DNA of 64,000 nt from JBEIHX01 sp040381075. Lineage in GTDB: Bacteria > Pseudomonadota > Alphaproteobacteria > Caulobacterales > Aquidulcibacteraceae. Location: the NCBI GenBank assembly GCA_040381075.1, contig JBEIHX010000007.1, positions 68,214 to 132,213 on the forward strand, read 5' to 3'. Below, piece by piece: positions 40,974-47,923 of the stretch. Each line of letters opens with the position of its first letter. The stretch's first letter is position 1. Made by a program: the position numbers and the translations under genes. The notes below the pieces were generated by a model. That model was not told the DNA's origin. It did no database searches and saw only the letters and a list, made by a program, of their open reading frames with translations.

Positions 40974-41743
40974 CCGCCCTTCTTCGTCTCGTCAACGCCC
41001 TGATGCAGCGGAAACTCCGGTACGTCATACTTGATGCGGTGAAGATCCGTGCGCTCGCCGCCCGAGGCAGGGTTCTCGCCCAGGTAATAGGTCTTCTGCC
41101 ACTTCTGCTTCACGGCGTCGGGATCGCCCTGCTCCAGCTTGGAATTGAAGCTGTTGCGCTGTTCGCGCCAGGCCATATAGGCCTCCGCGAGCTTCGGTTC
41201 TGTCCAGATCGACTGCACGTCGGTCTCGACCTGCTCGATCGCCATGTAATTGACCGGGTACACAAAGCAGAACGGCTCGCCCTTCTGGAACCGCACCCAG
41301 CGCCCCGGCCGGGTGAAAATCCAGTTCATTGTGAAGGTGAATGGCGACCACCCCGTTTCGATCAGGCCGGTGAGCGGATAAATCGCGTCGCGCGGCCAGT
41401 TCGGCGGCCCTGTGGCGATCAGGCCGACATCCTCGGGCTCCGTCTTGAACAGGACAGGCACGTGAAAGGTGATCGTGCCGGATCCGAAATGCGACATCGG
41501 CTCGATATGCCCGGGCTCCAGCATGCGGATCTGCACCGCATCCATGCCGGTCCCGCCGTCCCAGCGGGCTTCGAAGGTGCAATCGAGAAGGATCTCCCAG
41601 CCGTGCTGATTGGCGGCTGTCAGGGGCAGGCAGCGATAGGCGAAGGAATGGCTGGTGTCATCCATCCACTGCCGCTCCTTCCGGCCAGGCCGGATCTCGG
41701 GCATCTTGGCGGAAACCTGCAGGGCGGTGATTTTGCGGATCAT
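40970..41743 (-). CDS. DUF6065 family protein
   Basis: 257 residues. Recognised by CLPLTAANQHGWEILLDCTFEARWDGG, the sheet GSGTITFHVPVLFKTEPEDVGLIATGPPN and GRWVRFQKGEPFCFVYPVNYMAIEQV. No catalytic motif, membrane segment or signal peptide is evident. It ends in a 4-nt overlap with pdeM, suggesting co-expression, and some link to DNA repair is possible but unproven. The start could be the internal Met of MDDTSHSF. Confidence 0.75.
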   Translation of the reverse strand: MIRKITALQVSAKMPEIRPGRKERQWMDDTSHSFAYRCLPLTAANQHGWEILLDCTFEARWDGGTGMDAVQIRMLEPGHIEPMSHFGSGTITFHVPVLFKTEPEDVGLIATGPPNWPRDAIYPLTGLIETGWSPFTFTMNWIFTRPGRWVRFQKGEPFCFVYPVNYMAIEQVETDVQSIWTEPKLAEAYMAWREQRNSFNSKLEQGDPDAVKQKWQKTYYLGENPASGGERTDLHRIKYDVPEFPLHQGVDETKKGG

Positions 41744-41844
41744 GACGCCGGATTAGGGCGCAGGGCCCCGGTCTGGCAAGTCGTTGCAGCCGCAAGGCTG
41801 GGCTGTGGCCGAGGCTTGGCGCAGCATCGCGCCCCGGCGCCGGC

Positions 41845-41892
41845 GCCCGGATGGACGCCCGGATGGACGCCCGGATGGACGCCGGGATGGGC
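41845..41892. repeat. 12-nt tandem repeat
   Basis: Four copies of GCCCGGATGGAC, the last with two changes. Confidence 0.92.
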
Positions 41893-41927
41893 CCAGGGGC
41901 GGCGCGGGACGTTGTTTGGACCGCCGG

Positions 41928-41981
41928 CCCTGTGTGCGGACGCCGCCCCTGTGTGCGGACGCCGCCCCTGTGTGCGGACGC
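41928..41981. repeat. 18-nt tandem repeat
   Basis: Three copies of CCCTGTGTGCGGACGCCG, the last with two changes, 35 nt from the 12-nt array. Confidence 0.92.
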
Positions 41982-42180
41982 AGAGGCCTGCGGGCTGGAG
42001 GCCTCGCGGCTGCGTGCGCCCCCGCCTGTCCTGCCGGCGCACCGGCGCGACAACAGGCGCTGCGCAAAGTCTCCGGAAGCGCCGCCATGCGGGACCGACC
42101 CCCGCTCCCGTGTCTGCCCGTCCGGCGCCAGGCCGGCAATGGTCGAGCGCGACGCCGTCCAGCCCTCACCGCATGGCTGG

Positions 42181-42624
42181 CTAAGCGAGACCCTTGCGGT
42201 ACTGTATGAAGCCGCTGCGCTCTGCGATCCGGTCGTAGAGCTGCATGGCGACAGCATTGCTCTCATGGGTAAGCCAATAGACCCGGCTCGCCCCGCTCCG
42301 GGCGGCCTCGCGATAGACGTGCTCGATGAGGGCCCGGCCCACGCCCTGGCCCCGCACAGGCTCATCCGTGAACAGATCCTGCAGATAGCAATAGTCGCCC
42401 TGGGTCCAACAGGAGCGATGATAGATGACGTGCACGATGCCGACGAGGCGGCCATCCACAAAGGCGCCATAGGCCGCCATCGGTTCGGCGGGATCAGCAA
42501 AGCGCCGCCACGCTGTCTCGCTCGCCTCAGGCGCGACCACGGTCCTGTAGAAGGCCTGGTAGCCCGCCCACAGACGCGCCCAATCACCTTTGTCCGCTTC
42601 TGACAGTGTCCGTACAGTGATCAT
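42181..42624 (-). CDS. GNAT family N-acetyltransferase
   Basis: 147 residues from ATG 42624 (AGGGG upstream); a GTG at 42630 adds two. YCYLQDLFTDEPVRGQGVGRALIEHVYREA holds the R/Q-x-x-G-x-G/A acetyl-CoA loop, and YWLTHESNAVAMQLYDRIAERSGFIQYRK the final motif. Similar to diamine/aminoglycoside-type small GNATs; substrate unknown. It starts 13 nt after the YeiH gene stop, so co-transcription is likely. Confidence 0.9.
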   Translation of the reverse strand: MITVRTLSEADKGDWARLWAGYQAFYRTVVAPEASETAWRRFADPAEPMAAYGAFVDGRLVGIVHVIYHRSCWTQGDYCYLQDLFTDEPVRGQGVGRALIEHVYREAARSGASRVYWLTHESNAVAMQLYDRIAERSGFIQYRKGLA

Positions 42625-42637
42625 ATCCACCCCTGTC

Positions 42638-43648
42638 TCACGCCGGCCTGAGCGCAGGCCAGAACGCCATCGCCCCGGCCACCAGCCCGGCCAGCAGCAG
42701 CGTCTGCGCCAGGATCGCTCCCAGCAGCGCCGGCCCTGCCTGGGCGAGCCTGGCGATCGAGGTCTTCATACCGATGGCGGCGAGCGCGGCGGCGAGCGCC
42801 CATTTGGACGCCGCGCCAAGCGCCGCAGTGACGTCCGGCGGCGCGAGGCCAAAGCTCGACACGGCGGCAAGCGCCAGAAAGCCGATCAGAAACCAGGGCA
42901 GAAGCGGCGGACGGGCCCCCGCCTCATGCTCGGTGCGAAACCAGATGGCGACGAGCATCACAAGCGGGGCCATGCAGGCGACGCGCACCAGTTTCACGGT
43001 GGCCGCCGTGGCCGCCGCGTCGTCCGAAATGGCATAGCCCGCGCCCACCACATGCGCCACCTCATGCAGCGTCGCGCCGACATAGATGCCGATGGCCGTG
43101 TCGGACAATCCGGCGAGATGGGCGAGCCACGGGTAGGCGATCATGCCGATCGCGCCGACGATGGAGATGACTGCGACCACGGCGACCGCGTCACGGTCGG
43201 TGCGCTCGTCCTTGGGCAGGGCGGCGGCGAGCGCCAGCGTCGCCGAGGCGCCGCAGATCGCCACCGCTCCGGAACTCAGCACTGCGCGCGCCGCGGACAG
43301 ACCCAGGGCCCTGGCGATCCACCAGCCGAGGCCAAAGGCGAGCACGAGGGAGGCGACCGTCATGCTGGCGACAGGCGCGCCAAGACCGGCGATGTCGCCA
43401 AGCGTGATGCGCGCGCCAAGCAGCAGCACGCCGAGCCGCAGCACGAAACGGGACGCCCGCTCGACGCCCGGCGCAAGAGCCGGGCGGATGAACGGCTGCA
43501 GGCAGAGCCCGATCACAAGCGCGGCAAGCATCATTGGCGCAGGGCTGGCCGCATCGATCGCCCAGGCTGCGCCGGCGGCCGCCAGGGCAAGGGCCAGTCC
43601 CGGCGCCTCGGCGCGCACGCGTCCCGTGACGGATGATTCAGCCCCCAT
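42638..43648 (-). CDS. YeiH family putative sulfate exporter
   Basis: 336 residues from ATG 43648, with AGAGG upstream. About ten membrane segments; family motifs are LRLGVLLLGARITLGDI, SSGAVAICGASATLALAAAL, GIYVGATLHEVAHVVGAGYAI and PWFLIGFLALA. The family (UPF0324/YeiH, Cons_hypoth698) is known as YeiH and suggested to export sulfate or sulfonate-derived anions; this is not proven in general. Inner membrane. Confidence 0.9.
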   Translation of the reverse strand: MGAESSVTGRVRAEAPGLALALAAAGAAWAIDAASPAPMMLAALVIGLCLQPFIRPALAPGVERASRFVLRLGVLLLGARITLGDIAGLGAPVASMTVASLVLAFGLGWWIARALGLSAARAVLSSGAVAICGASATLALAAALPKDERTDRDAVAVVAVISIVGAIGMIAYPWLAHLAGLSDTAIGIYVGATLHEVAHVVGAGYAISDDAAATAATVKLVRVACMAPLVMLVAIWFRTEHEAGARPPLLPWFLIGFLALAAVSSFGLAPPDVTAALGAASKWALAAALAAIGMKTSIARLAQAGPALLGAILAQTLLLAGLVAGAMAFWPALRPA

Positions 43649-43824
43649 ACAATCGCCTCTAAACGCGGCGACGGTCCTGGTCGAGCGCAAAACCGCGCGG
43701 CGGATGAGGGGCCGACAGGATTGACGCGTCAGAGGAGTGACGCCTCATCCACCAGCGACATCCCCCGCAACATTCGAGGGGGCCGACGCCCCGCCGGGCG
43801 CGCAGGCGTGCAGGGGTGCAGGAT

Positions 43825-43854
43825 GCGGGACTTCAGGGTGCGGGGCTTCAGGGC
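43825..43854. repeat. 15-nt tandem duplication
   Basis: Two copies of GCGGGACTTCAGGGT with two differences. Confidence 0.75.
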
Positions 43855-43990
43855 GCAGGGCGACCCGGCGAAACCGCCCGCCACACAGACCCATCCGCCC
43901 ATGCGGGCCCCGTTTCACGCAGGGCGCGCAGACCATATCGGGCGCGCACACGGCGAAGCCCTGGCCAGGGCGCCAGAGCCCCAAATCAAG

Positions 43991-44075
43991 GGCGCCAGAC
44001 AGCAAGGGCCAGACAGCCAGGGCCAGACAGCCAGGGCCAGACAGCCAGGTCCAGACGGCAAGCGCCAGACAGGGA
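43991..44075. repeat. 14-nt tandem array downstream of atpC
   Basis: Six units of the type GGGCCAGACAGCCA; three central copies are near-identical and the flanking ones diverged. It ends 43 nt beyond the atpC stop. The core CCAGACAG is the inverse complement of the core of the array at 45514. Confidence 0.92.
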
Positions 44076-44118
44076 ACCCCAGGCGACAAATCCAGGCGAC
44101 CAACCCGGGCGGCAAACC

Positions 44119-44517
44119 TCAGGCGGCCGCCGCCTTCAGCGCCTTGAGACGCTCCAGCGCCATCCCCGCCCGGGCGCGGTTGGCGTCATCGCGCGCGTCC
44201 CTCAGATCTTCCTCAGCGGTCCTGATGTCCTGGTCGAGACGCGCCGGATCGATCTCGGCAAGATCGATGGCCTCTTCGGCGAGCACCGTCAGACCGGCCG
44301 GAGTTACGTCGGCAAAGCCACCGCGCACGAAGAATCGCCTCTCAGCGCCGGCGTCGATTACTTTCAGAAGCCCCATGGAGAGGGTGGACATCAACGGCGC
44401 GTGGTTGACGAGCACGCCGAATTCTCCGGCTTCGCCGGGAGCGATGACCTGATCGACGTCTCCGGCGTAAAGCTCGCGTTCCGGGGAGACGAGCGAGAAG
44501 TGCAGTTTATCCGACAT
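44119..44517 (-). CDS. atpC: ATP synthase F1 epsilon subunit
   Basis: 132 residues. HFSLVSPERELYAGDVDQVIAPGEAGEFGVLVNHAPLMSTL is the conserved N-terminal beta-sandwich, and the helical C-terminus (ARLDQDIRTAEEDLRDARDDANRARAGMALERLKAL) follows. Epsilon sits on the central stalk and can inhibit ATP hydrolysis. It is normally the last gene of atpHAGDC, but here the upstream gene is an unrelated lipoprotein, so atpC is separated from the rest. Confidence 0.95.
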   Translation of the reverse strand: MSDKLHFSLVSPERELYAGDVDQVIAPGEAGEFGVLVNHAPLMSTLSMGLLKVIDAGAERRFFVRGGFADVTPAGLTVLAEEAIDLAEIDPARLDQDIRTAEEDLRDARDDANRARAGMALERLKALKAAAA

Positions 44518-44586
44518 CGGAGCGGTCCCGTTGCTGTTTCGCGGTTGGTCTTGAGGTAGAAGATCTGGGATGGTGATGGTCGATTC

Positions 44587-45213
44587 CTAGGGGCGCGCCG
44601 GCCCGGCCATGCGCGCGCAGGCGCCAGGCTGCGCCACGCTCTCAAGCACGGTGGCCTGGAAGCGCGGGCCAGGCGCGGCCGCCGCGCCGGGGAGGGTGAC
44701 GGCGAGTGCGAACACGCGCCCGGTTCTGTCAGAGCAGAACGCCATCCGTTCGCGTCCGGCCGCGGCGGGCGCCGGCACCGCAAGGAAACCTTCAGACCTG
44801 GCGGCCACGACCTCGGCGACGACCCGGCGCAATTCGTCCGCCCCGCCCTCATTGGTGCGCACCGAGCAGCGGCCATTCGGGTGAGCGATCACCTCGGCGG
44901 GCCCGATGGTCCAGACTTTGGTGTCGGCCGGCTCACTGGGCGAAGGCGCCCCAGGCTGGAGCGCTTGCGCGCGCGCGAACTGGGCCACAGGCGCGGGCGT
45001 GATCACCGCCGGCAGGCATGCCTCTGCGAGCCCGCGCTTCACAGCGGCCGCGGCCACGGAGAGCGGCTGCGTCAGTGGTCCCGGCGCTGCAGGCGCTGTG
45101 GGTCCTGGCGCAGCCGGGCGCGGCGGCGGGCGGGTCGGCTGGGACGGAGCGCAGGCCGCAACGATGACGCCGACCGCCATCAGAGCCAGCAATGGAAAGC
45201 GTCTCGCCGTCAT
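44587..45213 (-). CDS. Uncharacterised lipoprotein
   Basis: 208 residues from ATG 45213. FPLLALMAVGVIVAAC is a lipoprotein signal with Cys21, followed by a Pro-rich linker (PSQPTRPPPRPAAPGP). The rest includes VWTIGPAEVIAHPNGRCSVRT and ELRRVVAEVVAARSEGF; no family recognised. The gene is 69 nt upstream of atpC in the same direction. A longer frame to 45726 crosses the tandem array and is not believed. Confidence 0.75.
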   Translation of the reverse strand: MTARRFPLLALMAVGVIVAACAPSQPTRPPPRPAAPGPTAPAAPGPLTQPLSVAAAAVKRGLAEACLPAVITPAPVAQFARAQALQPGAPSPSEPADTKVWTIGPAEVIAHPNGRCSVRTNEGGADELRRVVAEVVAARSEGFLAVPAPAAAGRERMAFCSDRTGRVFALAVTLPGAAAAPGPRFQATVLESVAQPGACARMAGPARP

Positions 45214-45513
45214 GGTCCCACCGAAAGGCGGCGCGCCGTCGCGCCGGCCCCAAATGCCAGTGCGCCGGATAGGCCGCCAAAGCAGCAAAATCAAGGCTTC
45301 CCGGGCGCCCGGGCGCCGCCATGCGCAGACCCGCTGGCGGACTGCGCGACAGGCGCGTTCGCCCGGCCGGACCAGATCCCTGCCATGTGCGCCGCTGCGG
45401 TCGACGGCGGCGCAGTCTCTCCCGGCGACGCCTCTGACTGACGGGCAAAGGCCACTGCAGCACGGACAGGGCCCTCCCGTCACGCCGCAGCGGTTCGCAT
45501 CAGCCCGCGGCGG

Positions 45514-45583
45514 GGGCCCTGTCTGGGGGGCCCTGTCTGGGGCGTCCTGTCTGGGGCGTCCTGTCTGGGGCGTCCTGTCTGGG
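45514..45583. repeat. 14-nt tandem array
   Basis: Five copies of a unit ending CCTGTCTGGG: two as GGGCCCTGTCTGGG, three as GCGTCCTGTCTGGG. Confidence 0.95.
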
Positions 45584-45596
45584 GCCGCCAGACAGG
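45574..45596. other. Stem-loop at the end of the array
   Basis: The last repeat copy supplies the arm CCTGTCTGG, and its complement CCAGACAGG follows after 5 nt, giving a 9-bp stem. It has no T-run. Confidence 0.6.
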
Positions 45597-45655
45597 GCCT
45601 CGGCGGGAAAACGTTCGCGGCGCGTTCCCCAGAAAAATCCTGCAGGACATTAATG

Positions 45656-45671
45656 AGAACCGTTTGGTTCT
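45656..45671. promoter_or_regulatory. Operator-like dyad 1 upstream of gltD
   Basis: AGAACCGTTTGGTTCT: arms AGAACC/GGTTCT around 4 nt. Its centre is 76 bp from that of dyad 2, with the same arms. Pattern and length suit a TetR-family repressor. Confidence 0.65.
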
Positions 45672-45729
45672 TGTTTGAGCCGGGAAGGCCGGCGGTTTGC
45701 AGCGCCTCGCTGCGACATTCCGTCATAAC

Positions 45730-45749
45730 TAAGAACCATATGGTTCTTA
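45730..45749. promoter_or_regulatory. Operator-like dyad 2 upstream of gltD
   Basis: TAAGAACCATATGGTTCTTA is a perfect 20-bp palindrome, 73 nt before the gltD start. No regulator gene is adjacent, so the binding protein is encoded elsewhere. Confidence 0.75.
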
Positions 45750-45765
45750 TACGGCTGATTTCGGA

Positions 45766-45791
45766 TTGACGCGGCGGTCACAGCGCGTCAA
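45766..45791. promoter_or_regulatory. Third inverted repeat upstream of gltD
   Basis: Arms TTGACGCG and CGCGTCAA are separated by 10 nt, 31 nt before the gltD start. It could be a leader hairpin or another operator. Confidence 0.4.
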
Positions 45792-45822
45792 GAGACCCGC
45801 ACAGCGGGTGCAGGGGCGGACG

Positions 45823-47268
45823 ATGGCCGAACGGATGCTGAAGTTCGTGGCGTTGGAGCAGGAGTCGCCCGCCAAGCGCGCCGCCGAGGAGCGCCGCAAG
45901 GACTTCCACGAGATCTACCGTGACTACATCGTGCGCAAGGCGACGGACCAGGCGTCCCGCTGCTCGCAATGTGGCGTGCCATTCTGCCAGACCCACTGCC
46001 CGCTGCAGAACAACATTCCCGACTGGCTGAAGCTGACCGCCGAAGGTCGGCTGCAGGAAGCCTATGAGGTCTCAACCGCCACCAACCCCATGCCGGAAAT
46101 CTGCGGCCGCATCTGCCCCCAGGATCGCCTGTGCGAAGGCAATTGCGTGATCGAGCAATCCGGCCACGGCGCGGTGACGATCGGCGCCGTGGAGCGCTAC
46201 ATTACAGAGACCGCCTGGGAAAATGGCTGGGTTGCGCCCATTGCGCCGCCGCGCGAGCGGCCGGAGACGGTGGGCGTGATCGGGGCCGGACCCGCGGGGC
46301 TCGCCGCAGCTGAGGATCTGCGCCGCAGGGGCTATCAGGTCACGATCTACGACCGCTATGACCGGGCCGGGGGGCTCCTGATCTACGGCATTCCGAACTT
46401 CAAGCTTGAAAAGCCGGTCGTCGAGCGGCGCACCGACCGGCTCGCCCGGTCCGGCGTCGTCTTCGTGCTCAATGTCGAGGTGGGCCGCGATGTGACGCTC
46501 GCCGAACTTCGCCGGCGCCACGATGCGGTGCTGATCGCGACCGGCGTCTACGCGGCGCGCCCGCTCGAATGCCCCGGCGCAGGCGCGCCCGGCGTGGTCC
46601 CCGCCCTCGATTACCTGATCACCGCCAACCGACGCGGGCTCGCAGACGAGGTCGCAGGTTTCGAGAAGGGGCCGCTTGACGCCAGAGGCCGCCATGTCGT
46701 GGTCGTCGGCGGTGGCGACACGGCGATGGATTGCGTGCGCACCGCCGTGCGCCAGGGCGCCAGGAGCGTCACCTGCCTGTACCGACGCAACCGCGAGAAC
46801 ATGCCCGGGAGCCTGCGCGAGGTGGCCAATGCCGAGGAAGAGGGCGTGCGGTTCGAGTGGCTGGCCGCCCCCAAAGCCATTCTCAGCGGCGCGACCAGAC
46901 TGAAGAGCGTGCGCGCCGCGCGCATGCGCCTCGGCCTGCCTGACGCATCCGGACGCCAGGCCCCGGAGGAAATCCCAGGAGCGGATTTCGACCTGAAGGC
47001 GGATATGGTGATCAAGGCGCTCGGCTATGACCCGGACGACCTTCCCGCAGCCTTCGGCGAACCCGCGCTGCGCACCACGAACCGCGGCGTGCTGCGCATC
47101 GACCGGAGAACCATGATGACCAGCCTGGAGGGAGTATTCGCCGCCGGCGACATCGTGCGCGGCGCCTCGCTTGTTGTCTGGGCGATCAGGGACGGCCGCG
47201 AGGCCGCCGCCGCCATCCACGCCCATCTGCGCGCGAGAACCATCGCTGCGCGGACGGCCGCCGAGTGA
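45823..47268 (+). CDS. gltD: Glutamate synthase small subunit
   Basis: 481 residues from MAERMLKFVALEQESPAKR. N-terminal iron-sulfur ligands CSQCGVPFCQTHCPLQNNIP and CGRICPQDRLCEGNCV; FAD site VIGAGPAGLAAAEDL near residue 150; NADPH site VVVVGGGDTAMDCVRTA; end FAAGDIVRGASLVVWAIRDGR. It delivers NADPH electrons to GltB for glutamate formation from glutamine and 2-oxoglutarate. Only a GST gene separates it from gltB. Probably controlled by the upstream dyads. Confidence 0.96.
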   Translation: MAERMLKFVALEQESPAKRAAEERRKDFHEIYRDYIVRKATDQASRCSQCGVPFCQTHCPLQNNIPDWLKLTAEGRLQEAYEVSTATNPMPEICGRICPQDRLCEGNCVIEQSGHGAVTIGAVERYITETAWENGWVAPIAPPRERPETVGVIGAGPAGLAAAEDLRRRGYQVTIYDRYDRAGGLLIYGIPNFKLEKPVVERRTDRLARSGVVFVLNVEVGRDVTLAELRRRHDAVLIATGVYAARPLECPGAGAPGVVPALDYLITANRRGLADEVAGFEKGPLDARGRHVVVVGGGDTAMDCVRTAVRQGARSVTCLYRRNRENMPGSLREVANAEEEGVRFEWLAAPKAILSGATRLKSVRAARMRLGLPDASGRQAPEEIPGADFDLKADMVIKALGYDPDDLPAAFGEPALRTTNRGVLRIDRRTMMTSLEGVFAAGDIVRGASLVVWAIRDGREAAAAIHAHLRARTIAARTAAE

Positions 47269-47320
47269 AGACCATGAGGCGCGTCGCGCCCGTGTCCGCC
47301 CCCAGCGATGAGCCAAGCCC

Positions 47321-47923
47321 ATGATGCGGATCTTCGGCGACCTCGGCTCAGGCAATTGCCTGAAGGTGAAGACCACGGCGGACACGCTGGGGATCGCCTA
47401 TGCCTGGACGCATATAGACATCCTGAAGGGCCAATCGCGCACGCCGGAGTTTCTGGCGCTGAGCCCGGCAGGACAGGTTCCGATCGTGCAGCTGTCCGAC
47501 GGCCGGGTGCTGTCCCAGTCAAACGCCATCATCCGCTACCTCGCCCGCGGCTCGCACCTGCTGCCCGAAGACGCCTTCACCCAGGCCGAGATCGACGCCT
47601 GGCTGTTCTGGGAGCAGAACAGCCACGAACCCTTCGTGGCGGGCGCGCGCTTCCAGCGCGTCTACCTGCGCCAGCCGGCGGAACATGTTCCCGCCCGCAC
47701 GATGGCCAATGGCGCGGCGGCGCTCGACCGGATGGAGGCGCATCTGGGCGGCCAGGCCTGGTTCGTGAACGACGGTCCAACCATCGCGGACATCGCGCTT
47801 GCCGCCTATACCCGCCTCGCCCCCGAGGGCGGGTTTGATCTGACCGGCAGACCTGCCGTCACCGCCTGGCTCGCGCGATGCGACGAGGCGTTTTTCGATC
47901 ATCCACTGGAAACCGCACCATGA
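47321..47923 (+). CDS. Glutathione S-transferase family protein between gltD and gltB
   Basis: 200 residues. N-terminal domain FGDLGSGNCLKVKTTADTLGIAYAW, cis-Pro segment GQVPIVQL, SQSNAIIRYLA, and C-terminal GPTIADIALAAYTRLAPEGGF. The segment SGNCLKVK puts a Ser/Asn-Cys pair at the catalytic turn. The stop overlaps the gltB start (ATGA), so the gene is translationally coupled to gltB. The start may be the second Met (47324). A link to glutamate synthase is suggested only by position. Confidence 0.9.
   Translation: MMRIFGDLGSGNCLKVKTTADTLGIAYAWTHIDILKGQSRTPEFLALSPAGQVPIVQLSDGRVLSQSNAIIRYLARGSHLLPEDAFTQAEIDAWLFWEQNSHEPFVAGARFQRVYLRQPAEHVPARTMANGAAALDRMEAHLGGQAWFVNDGPTIADIALAAYTRLAPEGGFDLTGRPAVTAWLARCDEAFFDHPLETAP

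Larger units (their letters stand above)
41744..42180. other. Spacer with two tandem arrays
   Basis: 437 nt between two minus-strand genes, no coding evidence. It contains the 12-nt and 18-nt arrays listed next. Open frames across it result from the repeats. Confidence 0.5.
43649..44118. other. Spacer between YeiH and atpC genes, repeat-bearing
   Basis: 470 nt. Plus-strand frames through it are Arg/Gln/Pro-rich products of the repeats and do not look real. It contains a 15-nt duplication and a 14-nt array. Confidence 0.5.
45214..45822. other. Divergent control region of lipoprotein/atpC and gltD
   Basis: 609 nt. From left to right it holds a repeat array, a stem-loop, and three dyads before gltD, listed separately. 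The last 180 nt are AT-richer than the surroundings and probably carry the gltD promoter. Confidence 0.6.

Noticed and set aside
45656..45749. LexA (SOS) boxes before gltD
   Set aside because: Alphaproteobacterial LexA binds direct repeats GTTC-N7-GTTC; these are inverted AGAACC/GGTTCT dyads.
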